Assembly (NCBI RefSeq): GCF_949987535.1
Contig: NC_080067.1
Location: 45,072,910 to 45,136,909, forward strand
From: Balaenoptera acutorostrata
Taxonomy: Eukaryota > Chordata > Mammalia > Artiodactyla > Balaenopteridae
Direction: 5' to 3'
DNA length: 64,000 nt
Shown: piece after piece, positions 1-11,467 of the stretch
Layout of the letters: every line of letters starts with the position of its first letter
How positions within the stretch are numbered: position 1 is the stretch's first letter
The notes under the pieces: model-generated
What the model was told of the DNA's origin: nothing
Database searches by the model: none
Seen by the model: only the letters and a program-made list of their open reading frames with translations
Position numbers and translations under genes: made by a program

Positions 1-1381
1 AAAGAGCAATAATCAATATTTCATGTTTAATGATGCAGGGCTAAAATTAGTATAGATTTTATGTCTTCTACTTTTCCAAATTATGCAAACATTAGTAACC
101 CCTTTTTTAGTGCCCTTATTACATTTCCATTAAAAAAAAGGGCAATGGGGTGGTGGAGGAGGGGATTGAGGAAGCCTGATGATGTTTAATTGAATGATTG
201 AATAGTCAAAAGTAATTTTGGCTTTTAACTTTTGTTAAATAGTTACCCTTAGGTTAATAATGAAATTATTCCCAACTCAAAAATTATGTGTGTAAGTGGT
301 ACAGGTTCTGTCACCCATAGCTACACAATGAAGTAAATTATAGATTGTTTCCACATGTTTTAAGTTACCTTAAATACTCTAGGATATGCTGAGAATAAAA
401 TGGCCAGGGCATAAGTCAGAAAAGTTAAAAGGTTGCCACTTAGACACAAGTACACTTTAGAGAAAAAGCAATTTTGAGTGGATTTCTGATTTTAAGCTTG
501 TCCAAAGAATATACCCTGCTTGTTTAGACAGTAAAAGTGGCAGGGACAGAAGAAAAAGAGAAGAGATTTTTATTATTGGTCAGGTTAAGGGGCTGCCCAA
601 GTGGCCACAGAGATGAGCTTGTCTAGCCTCTTAGGTGTATTCTCCTGTTTGTGACAGGAGAAAGCCCTGCAGGATTAAGGTGGGATGGGGAAGCCAGACA
701 CAAAATAACAAAATCCAGAATCCGCCATCCAGTCTAACAGTTCATACCTAAGTGATGACTTCAGAACAACTCTGATGACAGTGGGAAGCACGGGCTTTGT
801 TTGGCAAGTAGTCGATCAGTTATTCCCCCAAGAGTACAGCCTACATTTCACAGCCACTCATAACACAGATTTCATTTGGAGAAATGAGATTAAGGAATAT
901 GGAATGCTCTATGTCTGGGTTGTACGTGAACAGTTCAACTTGCACTTTGCAGAGGGGCTTAGCCCACGTGTCAAAAAGACAGAAGTTAAAATGAGCATGG
1001 TAGAAAGTGTACCCTTATCTGGTGAATCAAACTGAGCCAGAAAATTGAGTTAGGCCCTTGAGTTGGGACAACTTCTCTAATAGGGGTCAACCATCAAACA
1101 GACATGTTCTTCTGTTAGTTAATGTGATTAATTAATAGTATTAATTGAACTTGTTGGATTATAGAAAAGGAATGGAAAGGATAGGGCAAACCAAAGAAAA
1201 CGTAAGATCCTTGAGGCATCTGAGCTAGAGTCCAGGGAGAAGACAGACGACCCACTTAAAAGGGTGATTGAAAGAGTTGAATGAAGTGACTGTATAGACA
1301 TGGGCAGGGTGTAGGGAGAACCACAGGGGATGGTGAAGCATCTGGGGCTATCAATAGCTGGAAGGGCAAGAGGAGGGAAGG
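1..1381. other. Intronic sequence, nothing recognised
   Basis: AT-rich single-copy-looking DNA with no splice-flanked coding segment that I can recognise. Open frames such as the 86-codon one at 775-1035 have no family signature and no exon-like borders. By position it should be intron between the first IQCJ exon (upstream of the window) and the exon at 7052. Confidence 0.5.
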
Positions 1382-1568
1382 GGGACTTCCCTGGTGGTCC
1401 AGTGGTTAAGACTTCACCTTCCAGTGCAGGGGGTGTGGGTTCAGTCCCTGGTCAGGGAGCTAAGATCCCACATGCCTCGGAGCCAAAAAACCAAAACATA
1501 AAACAGCAGCAATATTGTAACAAATTCAATAAAGACTTTAAAACAAAAATGAAAAACATAAAAAAAGA
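1382..1568 (+). mobile_element. CHR-type tRNA-derived SINE
   Basis: Starts with the CHR head 'ggacttccctggtggtcc', followed by a B-box-like 'gggttcagtccctgg' and the body 'gatcccacatgcctcgg'. It ends in the AATAAAGACTTTAAAA-like tail that is common in cetacean CHR-1 copies. A GGGAA-rich purine stretch follows at about 1570-1612. Target-site duplication is not clear because both flanks are purine-rich. Confidence 0.85.
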
Positions 1569-1939
1569 GAAGGGGAAGGAAGGGAAGGGAAGAAAGGGAA
1601 AGAAATGTCTTGGGGGGCGAGAAAATGGAGTAGTTATGGAAACGTGGCGAGAATGACCATGTGGGAGAGGCCACCACCCCATGGCAGCTGTGACCTTCAG
1701 TGACGCCAGCCTGTACTCCAGTAAGAGAGGGGAGCACAGGGAATAAATGCCCCAACTTCTCTCTTCTGCTCCCCTCTGATCGCGTGCCAGTTCCTCCCAC
1801 TGCTCAAACCCTGTCCTAAACCACAGAACAAAGGGCCCTGCTTGATAAAGTCTAATTTTGACCCTCCCAGAGCACAGGGGAGAGTGGAGATGAGTAAAGA
1901 GTGTAGATGGGGAGATGCTGGTCAAGGGGTACCAAGTTT

Positions 1940-2232
1940 CAGTTATGCAAGATGAGTAACTTCTAGAGACCTAATATACAACTGGTACTGTAGTTAACAG
2001 CACTGCAGTGTGAAACTGAAACGTGCCAAGAGGGTGGATCTTAGGTGTTCTCACCACCCCCATCCCCCAAAAAAAGAAAGAAAAGAAAATGGTAAGTATG
2101 TGAGGTGACAGATATGTTAATTAGCTTGATTGTGGTGATTATTTTACAATGTATACATATCTCAAATATATACCTTAAATATATACAATTTGTAATTGTC
2201 AGTTATACCTCAATAAAACTGGAAAAAGTAGA
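1940..2232 (+). mobile_element. Old L1 (L1M-type) 3' end
   Basis: This matches the 3'UTR pattern of mammalian L1MA/L1MB elements. It has a 'gtagatcttaggtgttctcacc'-like segment, then 'gtgaggtgacagatatgtta', 'ttgattgtggtgattatttt' and a terminal 'cctcaataaaactgg'. Orientation is +, since the AATAAA-type end is on the right. It is diverged and noncoding. Confidence 0.75.
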
Positions 2233-2384
2233 ATGCTAAGTAAAAAAGAAAGCTACAGAATGATAAAATAAAAAAAGAGAGAGTATATCTGGAGGGGCAG
2301 AGGAAAATCACCAGAGGACATACAACATCTTGGGACCTGGGGGTCCATTAAGCCACTAAGGTTTCCTTTCATCTCAGTCAGATC

Positions 2385-2900
2385 AATGCATTCAATTCAT
2401 TTATTCAACATATATTAATTAGACACCACCTAAATGCCTCATTTGGGGAATAAACACCTCAAGGTGAATAAATCACTATCCCTGATCTCAAAGAGCTCAG
2501 TGGTAGGGTGGGACAGGTCAAGAGGCAATGTTAAAATAGGAATCACCGCAGGATGCTGAGGAAGCAAGGTGAGGTACCAGACCCTCCTGCAGAGCTAGGA
2601 AAGGCTCTGTGGAGGAGGGGAAAGGTGGGGGGCTTCCTGAAGGAAGAATGAGAGTGGGCCAGTTGAAGAGCTGGGAACCCAATGTTCAGTGAGAGAGCAT
2701 GTGAATTCAGGATTGGGTGAAGTTTGACAGGAGCAGACTTGGAGAGGGAGTGCACGGGGCGGGGCTTGTAAGGTGGGGTCCCCAGAGAGACAAGGGGGCC
2801 TTGGCTGAGATCCTGGAATCCATCTGAAAGCACTGGGGAGCCACGTTCATTTCTAGTAGGGAAATGGCATGTTTAGATATGAAATCAGAGACAATGAAGG
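2385..2900 (-). mobile_element. L2 fragment (3' portion), antisense
   Basis: Begins with the reverse of the L2 3' tail (tcattcatttattcaaca-like). Degenerate L2 blocks follow, such as 'ctctgtggaggagggg' and the G/A-rich 'gaatgagagtgggccag'. It is highly diverged, as expected for this mammal-wide family. It may be continuous with the L2 block at 5340-6290, broken by later sequence. Confidence 0.55.
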
Positions 2901-4284
2901 CTAGTGGGAGAAACCAATGATGGGAAAGACCAATATGTATATCTTTTTAATGGTAAGTTAAAATAAAACTTTCTCAAAGAGTGAAGCTCCGAGCAAAGGT
3001 CTATGGAGCAAGCCAACTTCCTTATTCATCTCCCAGTAAACAAGGACACAGTTTGGAACTACGGGCCAATTGAATTGAAGTGTTTTTGTATAGTTAGCTT
3101 AAATAACCAAATGATGAAATCAATCCTCTAAATTGTCAGCAGAGCAGCTGTTCAGAAGGCTCTTGTTAGTCATTGACCTTATGTTTAATATGATTTCCTA
3201 GAACGTGTATAGTCAGATTGAATGAAGTACTGCATCGAAGCCCTCCCTCCCCCTCCCCAAGTCTCCCTGCAATGAAAGAACCGAGGAAGAGAGAGTGGCT
3301 GGCACAAAGTGCAAAAGCCTGTTCCTTCCTGCCCCCAGGTGCCCAGGGAAAAAGAAAAGAAAAAAACACACCACAGACACACACACACACAAGAGAAGGT
3401 GCCGGGACTACCACTGTTCTGTCTCCTTCCTAATCATAATGCAGGGGGTAAAAAGAAAAAGTTCATGACCTAAAAATCCACCTCTGGTTTTCAAGAATGA
3501 CTAAGGATTCTTATCCAACCTATTTCCTTTCTGTATAAAAGTGGCTTTAAGCCTGACCTTTTCTCTGACCTGGATTTATTGCTATGTCACTGGAGGTGGG
3601 ATGGGATATGCTGAAGGATTAGGTGGGAGGAACGGACGGTTGGGAGAAAAATAGAAGATAGGGGTGGAGACTTATTCTTAGGAACCAGGGTCTTTAGGGT
3701 TGAAGGGTAAGTTTTACCTTGAAAATAAAATGCCATGTGTAAGAGTGAAAAGGATGTTCTGTCTCTCTGTCTCTGCCTCTCTCTCTTTCTATGTATATCT
3801 ATCTATCCACCTATTAATCATCTCTATCTTCATACCCAATTACCATATATAACTGCCTATATAGTACTTGCTTCCACTTACCGTGAAAAGCACACATGTA
3901 AAACAGTTAAATAAAGAGGTTTACATATCATGTATTGAAAGAGGAGGAAATAATTGTACTAGCAGCCTGGAGAGAATAGTTCTGGCAATTGAATATTTAA
4001 TTTAGCTTAAGCTTCTGGCAGCCAAGGCAAAATAAACCACCTCTGTGAGACTTATGAGTTGTTATTGTTGATGAAAAGAAGTGCACTATTTTATCAAAAG
4101 GGGAAAATATCCTCTAGGATGAAATTCTAAAATTTCATTCTTTTTATGTAAGAGAGAGCCTGTAGCAAAATGTACAGTGTCTTATATAGCAGTTTTACAG
4201 AAGGTGCAGAAATGGTCTTCGTATGAGGTTTATTTTATCCCAGTGTTGTATATAAAAGCAGCTGCCTTCAATAAAAAGGAACTG
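2901..4284. other. Intronic sequence with small CT-rich microsatellite
   Basis: No gene seen. Contains a short CA run at 3376-3390 and a CT-rich imperfect microsatellite near 3758-3790 that grades into TATC-type repeats. The rest is plain A+T-rich intron. Confidence 0.5.
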
Positions 4285-4430
4285 GGAATTCCCTGGTGGT
4301 CCAGTGGTTAGGGCTCCTTGCTTCCACTGTAGGGGGCACGGGTTCAATCCCTGGTCAGGGAACTAAGATTCTGCAAGCCATGTGGTGTGGCATAAATAAA
4401 TAAATAAATAGATAAATAAATAAATAAAAT
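4285..4430 (+). mobile_element. CHR-type SINE with TAAA tail and 9-bp target-site duplication
   Basis: CHR head 'attccctggtggtccagtgg', then 'gggttcaatccctgg' and a tail of (TAAA)n with one GATA interruption. The 9-bp direct repeat 'aaggaactg' sits at 4276-4284 and 4431-4439, which fixes the insertion borders. Confidence 0.88.
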
Positions 4431-4989
4431 AAGGAACTGAAGACCATGACCTGCTTCATCCATTAGTCTTCTCAATAAAACATCTTTTAACAAGACACTG
4501 CCCAAACAAAACAAAACCAACTAACCAATCTAACGATAACACCTGTCTAGATCTGAACGTCTATAGTTCTATAGCTCATCTAGTTAAGATTCTATATTTA
4601 GTAGCCCTAGGTTATGGCTCACACTGTCACTTCTGAGTTAGATTCTTTCATTTGTAAAAAACAGAAATCTCAACCAAAAGTGCCTAGCCAGTGAGAGACT
4701 CTATTGGCTCAGGAAACTGAAAAGTCCATCAGTATGCTGGTCTCAAGCTCCAGTTTGACCTGGAGGTTCACAGTGTCATGAGGGCTCTGGCTCCTTTGCT
4801 CTGTTTCTTTGCTTCCATCCTCTTTGCTGTGTTATCTTTCTCTCCAGTTAACGCCTCTCAGAGCAGCAAAGAGTTCTATTGCAGCTTCAGGGTTCCTCAC
4901 ACTTCAAAATCCTCATGCTCTAAAATTCAGAGGAAGGAAACAAAATTCTTCTCCAAATACTGAAATGAAGTTTAAGCAATTAACATTGG

Positions 4990-5280
4990 TTGAGTAACTA
5001 ATGTCAAAATATAATGCTGAGGGAATTAAGCCAGATACAAAAGAATAGACAAATTTATGTGAAATTCTAGTACATGCAACATTAATCTATGGTGATAAAA
5101 ATCAGAACAGGAGTGCCTTTGGGAGAGGGACACAGAGATGCTTTCTGGAGTGAAATAAATGTTCTGTATTTTGTTTAGGGTAGTAATTCCACCAATGCGT
5201 GCATTTGTCAAAACTCATTGTACTGTACACTTATGATGTGTGCATTTCACTCACTTAAAAAAGCAAACTCAAGTACTCAA
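4990..5280 (+). mobile_element. Old L1 (L1M-type) 3' end
   Basis: Recognisable L1M 3'UTR blocks in order: 'aatgctgagggaattaagcc', 'gtgaaattctagtacatgca', 'ctatggtgataaaaatcaga', 'tttgtcaaaactcattgtac'. It is diverged and noncoding. Confidence 0.7.
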
Positions 5281-5339
5281 GGATCATGCTGGCTGATGTA
5301 AGGAGAAGTGACTGAAGTGGACTAACAGGGAAAACAGGG

Positions 5340-6290
5340 AGACAGGAGATTATCACAGTTGCCTTAGACCAGACTGAGAAGTAGTGGTCAATTTCCAGAT
5401 ATATTTTGAAGTTGGGACCAACATGATTAGCTGATTGATTGACTGTGGATCATGAGAGGAAGGGAGGAGTAGAGGCTGACTTCTACGTTTCAGGACTCAT
5501 ATCACCGTATATCTAGGTGAATAGTAATTTTGTTAAATGACTAGGTGAATAGTCATTCGTTAAAATGAGGAAGAAGTGGTGAAGCAGGAGATTTGAGTGG
5601 GAGGGTCTAGACAGGGCAATCAAGACTTTGGTTTGAATGTGAGATGCCTGTCAGATGTGCACATGTAGCTCCCAAGTGGTGGATGTGTAAGAATGGAGTT
5701 TAGAGGAGAGGTCAGGTGCAAGTATAAATTTAAAGCTGTGGACTGGATAAGAGCTCCTGGGGAGTGAAGATGGATGGCAAGAGAAGAAGACTGAGGCCCA
5801 GGACAGGCTGCTGGCATGTTTCCAGAGGAGCTGAGGTTTTCTAGGAGTGAGGAGGGTCTGGGAGCGGCGGTGAGGAGCAAGAAGGGCCCCACCCTGCTCC
5901 AGAGTGCATCGCGTGTAGCACGGGGGGAAGAAACGCCACCTCTAAAGAGGACCGCAGGGGAGGCAGGGTGCTCAGGGGTCAGCCAGGTTTGTCATCAGTG
6001 GACTCCTCTACAGCCTACAAGTCTTTTCTAAACGGTTCTTTGATCCTCTTGCTCTAACAAAAACTCAACTGTCCCCGGAAGAGCAAGGGTTCAGATAGAA
6101 TACGATAAGTAAGGGAATGTTCAAAGAAACTGAGGAGATAGAGGATTTTGCTGATGACAGACTGTGAGTTCCAAAGGACCCAGTGGAAAGATTGGAGGGA
6201 CTGGGGAGAGGTGGGTGACTGGTCAAATTCGAGGTTGTACGGTGTAGTATGAGGTTAAAGAAAATAGGTAACCTTGGGGACTTGGATGCC
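5340..6290 (-). mobile_element. L2 internal fragment, antisense
   Basis: Carries phrases typical of L2 interior sequence: 'gatatattttgaagttggga', 'gactgtggatcatgagagga' and 'aggctgacttctacgtttca'. A small 28-bp tandem duplication (5513-5540 and 5541-5568) lies inside. Open frames here have no coding signature. Confidence 0.55.
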
Positions 6291-7051
6291 TGGTGGGTTA
6301 GAAACACGCTGAGCCTAGTCTGGATGGTCTTTTAGGGACAAATGAGTAACTAGTGCTAAGCGGGGCTTCCTCGTGGCGCTTCAGCAGTTGGTGGCGACAA
6401 GGAAAGCAGGGAATGGTGGTCTTCCCAGATCCAGACTTCCGTGGGCCTTCCTTAAATCCTGCTGTGACTGGCAACAAGACTGGAGCCAGGCAATCTCACC
6501 AGGGACCTGGGCCGACTTCCGTCGCACTCCTGAACCAATCACTGCGGCTGAGGGAATGGGATTACACAGACTCTGGATGCCTGAAATTCAGGGAAGGAGC
6601 GTGTGCACGTGTTTGTGTGTATGTGTGTGTCCGAGCACTGGGGCTGAGGTTACCAAGAGTTACCAAGAGACAAGAGGGGATGTTTGCTAAACAGCCAAAC
6701 CCAGTGCACGTTCCTTAGAACTCCTCACCCAGCAACCAGCAAACATAATACTGCTGACAAGAGTAAATTTGGGAAGAGTATGGGTGGATCTATATAAACA
6801 TATTGCCACTCTGGAAAAATAACAGGAAGCATTATCTTTCGTGGTTAAAAAAAAAAAAGTCACAAAATTTGAGTAGGAGTTTTGTATTTTAATTTGATCA
6901 AGAATCAAATTGTATGTTTAAGCACTCATCCATTGCAAGGTCCAGAACTCCTAATGGTGATTATCTCAATTTTGTTAACAATTGTCCTGAAATATTATTA
7001 CCTATAAGTACATGGAGTCAATTTGTAAGACATTTCTTTTCTTTTTCACAG
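6291..7051. other. Intronic sequence immediately upstream of IQCJ exon
   Basis: Mixed diverged sequence. The part near 6525-6560 resembles an old interspersed repeat. A short TG-rich run lies at 6610-6632. The last 30 bases before 7052 are pyrimidine-rich and end in cacag, the acceptor for the exon that follows. Confidence 0.5.
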
Positions 7052-7116
7052 GAAGAATTAAAAAGATTGCAGAATCCTTTAAAACAAGTTAATGATGGAA
7101 AATATTTACTTGAAAA
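7052..7116 (+). CDS. IQCJ: IQCJ coding exon 2 (EELKRLQNPL...)
   Basis: A 65-nt internal exon. Upstream is a T-rich tract ending 'tttttcacag'; downstream is a consensus donor, GTAAGT, at 7117. The frame gives EELKRLQNPLKQVNDGKY, then LLE plus two leftover bases (phase 2). This matches the N-terminal region of IQCJ / IQCJ-SCHIP1 as I remember the human protein, which starts Met-Arg-Leu-Glu-Glu. The initiating MRL codons must therefore come from an exon upstream of the window. The two leftover bases AA join T from 21755 to make Asn, so the splice with the next exon keeps frame. Differences from remembered human (Lys for Glu after NPL; Leu-Leu for Ser-Phe near the end) look like ordinary substitutions. 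The segment is short and carries no domain of its own. In the IQCJ-SCHIP1 fusion it is the N-terminal tail before the IQ motif. Confidence 0.9.
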
Positions 7117-7844
7117 GTAAGTAAAAATACTAAAGGAAATTAAAGTTGAAGTTGAAAAGCTGGCATTAAAGAAAGCTATTCGACAAGGCAACAATAAATA
7201 AGTAAATTAATCTTAGGATATCATTTTTGTTAGGACCTAGAAATGTGGCTCGTTTGAGATATAGTTAAATAGATTTATGGCTAGTTGAGCTACAATACAC
7301 AAGCTGTACTGATTAACAGAGTAATATGATGACTGGAGATGTCTCTGATGATATGTCTGAGGGCTTGAAACTTAACCCTGCCCTGTCTTTGGCTTTTAAT
7401 CAGTGATGTGTATAGAAGGCAGTCATAAAATTTGTAAAACACAAGGGTAACACTAAGACTAATAGAATGAACATTCAGAATAATACTGCAGAATGGAATA
7501 AAACTGAGCTGGAATTAAAAGCAAGAAAGAAAGAGATGAAACTGAACAGAGATAAAAGTAAAGTCTTCCATTTAGGTTTGTAAGAAAATTGTACAATTAG
7601 AGCACGTGAAAGACGTATTCTGATTTCCGTGTGGGTGAATGTTGAGAGGTTTTTTCTGATAGTAACATGAGACTATGATTTTATATGGCTTCTAAAGATA
7701 TTACCACAATATTAGTCTGATTAATAGGTATACATTGTCAAGTTAAAAGAAGAAAAAATGAGCTATCATTAATTGAACATTTACAGTGTACTCTGTACTA
7801 GTGAATGTTTACAGATGTTTCCTCAGTGAATTCTGATTATGACC

Positions 7845-7995
7845 TTTTGATAGAGGCATTATTACTTCCATTTTACCAATGAGGAAAGAGGCTCAGAGTG
7901 CTTTCAGCACTTGTCTAAGTACACTCAGCTAAGAGTGGTGAGGAGGAGAATGAAACTCAGGTTCAAAGCCACCAGAGCCCCTGCTTGTAACCGCT
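7845..7995 (-). mobile_element. MIR SINE fragment
   Basis: Shows the antisense MIR core: 'attacttccattttaccaat', 'gaggaaagaggctcagag', then a degenerate 'cacactcagctaag' and 'actcaggttcaaagcc'. It is a diverged mammal-wide repeat with no evidence of function. Confidence 0.7.
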
Positions 7996-8439
7996 AAGTC
8001 CCATGGTCAAGTCCATGTGAATGTCACCACATTTGACTCTGGGCACCACATTTAAAAATCACATTGCCATCCCCAAGAGCACCAGAGGGTTAAAACTGTG
8101 AGGGTTCTGGAACCACGTGAAACTACTACAAAGAGCTGAGGATGTGTAGCTCGAAGAAAAGAAATCTTAGAGGGAACATACAGCTATTCTTAAACATTTG
8201 AAGGAATTTTCCTATAAAAGAGGGGCTACGTTGCTCTTCTTGTTCTAGAAAGCAGAACAAGGATCAATGAGCAGGATTTATGGAGAAACAGCTTTATGAC
8301 TCAGAGAAAATAATGAATTTAGTAAAGATTCAGCCTGCCCAACAGAGTGGACTTCTCTGTTAAGGAGTGAGCTCATAGACACTGGAAGTGCCTAAGAAGA
8401 GTGTACATGACCATCCATCTGAGATGCTGTTGAAAACAT

Positions 8440-8600
8440 TCCTGAAAATGGAAAAGCCTGGATTTGGTTGCTCTTTCTTCTTTTGCCTGGCTTTGTGAGT
8501 CTGGACAAATTACGTAACCACCCTGAGCCCATTTCCCCATCTTTAAAAATGAAGCTAGCCATACCGGCTTGACAGTCTTACTGAGCACATGAAATGTGAC
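8440..8600 (+). mobile_element. MIR SINE fragment
   Basis: Sense-strand MIR pattern: 'gtgagtctggacaaattacg', then 'cctgagcccatttccccatc' and 'tttaaaaatgaagctagcc'. Highly diverged. Confidence 0.55.
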
Positions 8601-8603
8601 ACC

Positions 8604-9232
8604 CATGATAGTGACGCCGAATCAGGCTCTGTACCCTGACACCAAATTAGTTCTCAGAGACAAAGTTTTGGGTGAAGTAGAAAAGAATAGCTTTATTGCT
8701 TTGCCAGGCAACGGGGGCCACAGTGGGCTAACGCCCTCAAAACTGTGTCCCAACCTGGAGTTGGCAGTGAGAAGTTTTACAGTGATGGTTCAGAGAGGGT
8801 GTGATCAGCTTGTGGACTTTCTTCTGATTGGTTGGTGGTGAGGTAAGTGGGAGTCAGCATCATCAACCTTCTGGTTCCAACCAGTCTTGGGTCTACGTAT
8901 GGGCTTGTGGGCAGCATACTGTTAACTTCTGCCACCTGGCCGGGGTTTCAGTATCTGCAGAACAGCTCAAAGACGTTGTTATGTGTATCCCTTGATGGGG
9001 AAAGAGGACCCTGCCCTAAGGCTGCACTATCATTTCTTGACTGTTCCTCCTTAGTCTCCGCACCCCCTCCCTTCCCTAATTAGCAACTGTTTGAACCTGC
9101 TGGTTGGAACTTGGGGAAGGTCCTGGAGGCTGAATGAAGCCTATTTCCTGTAATCAAGAAATGGGGGACCCAGAAAGGCTTTTGTGCCCAGGAGCCCCAC
9201 AGGGTCCTGCTCTGTATCAATAGAATGGTGCC
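8604..9232 (-). mobile_element. Probable solo LTR of an old endogenous retrovirus
   Basis: A 0.6 kb block whose features fit an LTR in minus orientation. On the minus strand there is an AATAAAGC polyadenylation-type signal (seen as 'gctttattg' near 8693). G+C content is moderate and there is no internal viral gene on either side. I cannot name the family; class I (ERV1/MER4-like) is a guess. Boundaries are approximate because clean TG...CA ends and a target-site duplication were not found. Confidence 0.45.
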
Positions 9233-9576
9233 TTCAATACTGGCTCCTTGCCTCAGGGGCTGTTTGAACTAGAAGACCTCTCAGGTTCATCCCATCTCCA
9301 TGATTCTAAGAATTGACCATGTTACTACTTGAAGAACAGTTCATTTGATCAAATGAAGTTTCTGGTTTATCTATGGATTTAATTTACTCTTGTTATGCCA
9401 CGGTATTCATATTCATTAATATGAAAAAATAAGAATAAAATTGTTTGATTACCCTCCTGCCCCCTCATCACTACCATCACTAGTTATTTGTAAACAATAA
9501 TAACTGAAGATATTTTGGCTGAAACTAGGAAGAAGATTTTTCTTCTGGGGAGATTAGTGTTGTAATGATGTTAGAT

Positions 9577-9750
9577 CAGTGGTTCTTCATTCTGGCTACA
9601 CTTTGAATCACCAGGAAGTTTAATAAAAATGCATAAGCCCCATCCCAGACAAATCAAATATGAATCTCTGGGGGAGAGATCCTAGAATCAGTATTTCTTA
9701 AAAGCTTCCTTTGTGTGATTCTGATGAGGATCTGGGGTTGAGAGCCAGTG
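9577..9750 (+). mobile_element. MER5A-type hAT-Charlie nonautonomous DNA transposon
   Basis: Begins 'cagtggttcttcattctggc' and ends 'gttgagagccagtg', the inverted-terminal-repeat pair typical of MER5A. Interior blocks are 'ctttgaatcaccaggaag' and 'ccccatcccagacaaatca'. About 174 bp, close to the 189-bp consensus length I remember. Confidence 0.8.
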
Positions 9751-10600
9751 GTCTACATGCATTTTAGATTTTTTTTTGAGTTATTCAATAATCTCTTTGA
9801 GCTTAATTCTCTGAGGACACACTTTCTCTGTGATGTTCAGCTCAGGTCATTTATTTATTAAATCTGGTTATGCTGTTTTTCATTATCGATTTTAATGTGA
9901 GAAGTGAACTCCAGAAGTTTTTTTCCTGCTAATTGACCACAACTCTACATTAAACCCCTCGCTAACACCAACATGTATCTTTCCCGGCTCTATGCTCTCA
10001 GGAAGATATGTGAAGATTAATGGTCTCCTCCCCCTTCCTCTGTTCTTTCCCTCTCATTATCTAGAAGCCTGAGAAAGCTGAAAGCTTCTGGAAATGGCCA
10101 GTCTGCTTTGCATGCTTAATTTTCCCAGTCATGATTGAGGAATTCCTGGGATGGGATTCAGGGTCTTCCCTCAAAACACCCAGGCCTCTGGGGTGAGCTT
10201 CCCTTTCGTGCTTGTCCTACCTGTGGCTACCAGCCCTAAGAATTCTACCCATTTGACTGGAATTCTGAAGATTTTCCTGGTCTGCTTCAGGGCAGGGCTG
10301 TGTCCTTGAAAGCTGTCAAATTTGATTGAAAAATTGGTGTACTTTGAGTGAGCAGATTAGGCATTTCATTATAGCTGTAGCTGACTTAGGTGTTAATGTA
10401 AATCATCTCAGCTACTTGAAATGACCATAAGTTAAGTGATAGTGGTGTCATAGCAGTTGATTGGTTATTCCCCCTTGGAATGTTACATTTATTCTGAATG
10501 CTCAACAGGGTTTTGTAGTAGACAGTTGGTGGGAAGGAAGGGGGAGCTGCAACTCTGTTCTACCTGACACCATCTACAGGGCCAACTGGATGCATTTGTC

Positions 10601-10634
<34 letters not shown>

Positions 10635-11113
10635 AGTGAAGCTTGGCATGTGCCCATAAACAGAGAAGAGCAATTACTAAGACCATTAATTAGGAGGCTG
10701 CTTATAACTCTATTGTTTTTAAGAATCATTTATTAACTTAAGTAAGACCTTAGGCTGACTGCTATCAATATTTTTTGTAAATGTTGAATCAGGCCGGGTA
10801 CCAGAGTAGGAAATGCATGATTGCAACTCACACATTCTTCTGATGTATAATCGCTTTGTGACCCACAAGCAATTATTGACAGAATGAGCTAAAGCTATCT
10901 AATTTAAACCTACTGGTATTTGTAGTGTATAGCTTGTTGAGGATGTATGAATTATAACCCCACAGTAACAAAATTGCTAATACTATTTTAAAAATTTCTT
11001 TTTGTGAAGACTCGAGCCTTGTCTTTGGTTGCTGCATATATCAACAGGCCCCACAGCACCTCACATATATCTCTGTTGCCCAATTTGCTAGTTTGTTTGT
11101 AAGGGGTTTAACT
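9751..11113. other. Intronic sequence with CT microsatellite
   Basis: No gene seen. A (CTGT)n/(CT)n run lies at about 10601-10635. The rest is single-copy-looking intron up to the insertion point of the large L1. Confidence 0.5.
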
Positions 11114-11467
11114 TACAGTATTTTGTTGTTGTTGTTGTTAGCTTCTGCTTTATAACAAAGTTAATCAGTTATACATATACAATATGTTCCCATATCTCTT
11201 CCCTCTTGCATCTCCCTGCCTCCCACCCTCCCCATCCCACCCCTCTAGGTGGTCACAAAGCACCGAGCTGATCTCCCTGTGCTATGCGGCTGCTTCCCAC
11301 TAGCTATCTATTTCATATTTGGTACTGTATATATGTCCATGACACTCTCTCACCCTGTCACATCTCACCCCACCCCCTCCCCATATCCTCAAGTCCACTC
11401 TCTAGTAGGTCTGTGTCTTTATTCCTGTCTTGCTGCTAGGTTCTTCATGATCTTTTTTTTATTTCCC

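Noticed and set aside
775..1035. 86-codon ORF
   Set aside because: No family signature, no exon-like borders, and A/T-rich intron context.
4778..4963. 61-codon frame with a hydrophobic N-terminus resembling a signal peptide
   Set aside because: No splice support, no recognisable mature protein, and it lies in diverged repeat-like intron sequence; a short hydrophobic stretch is expected by chance.
1..7051. Search for the IQCJ first exon (Met-Arg-Leu followed by a donor)
   Set aside because: Too short to identify by eye and no convincing ATG-Arg-Leu plus GT donor with promoter context; presumed upstream of the window.
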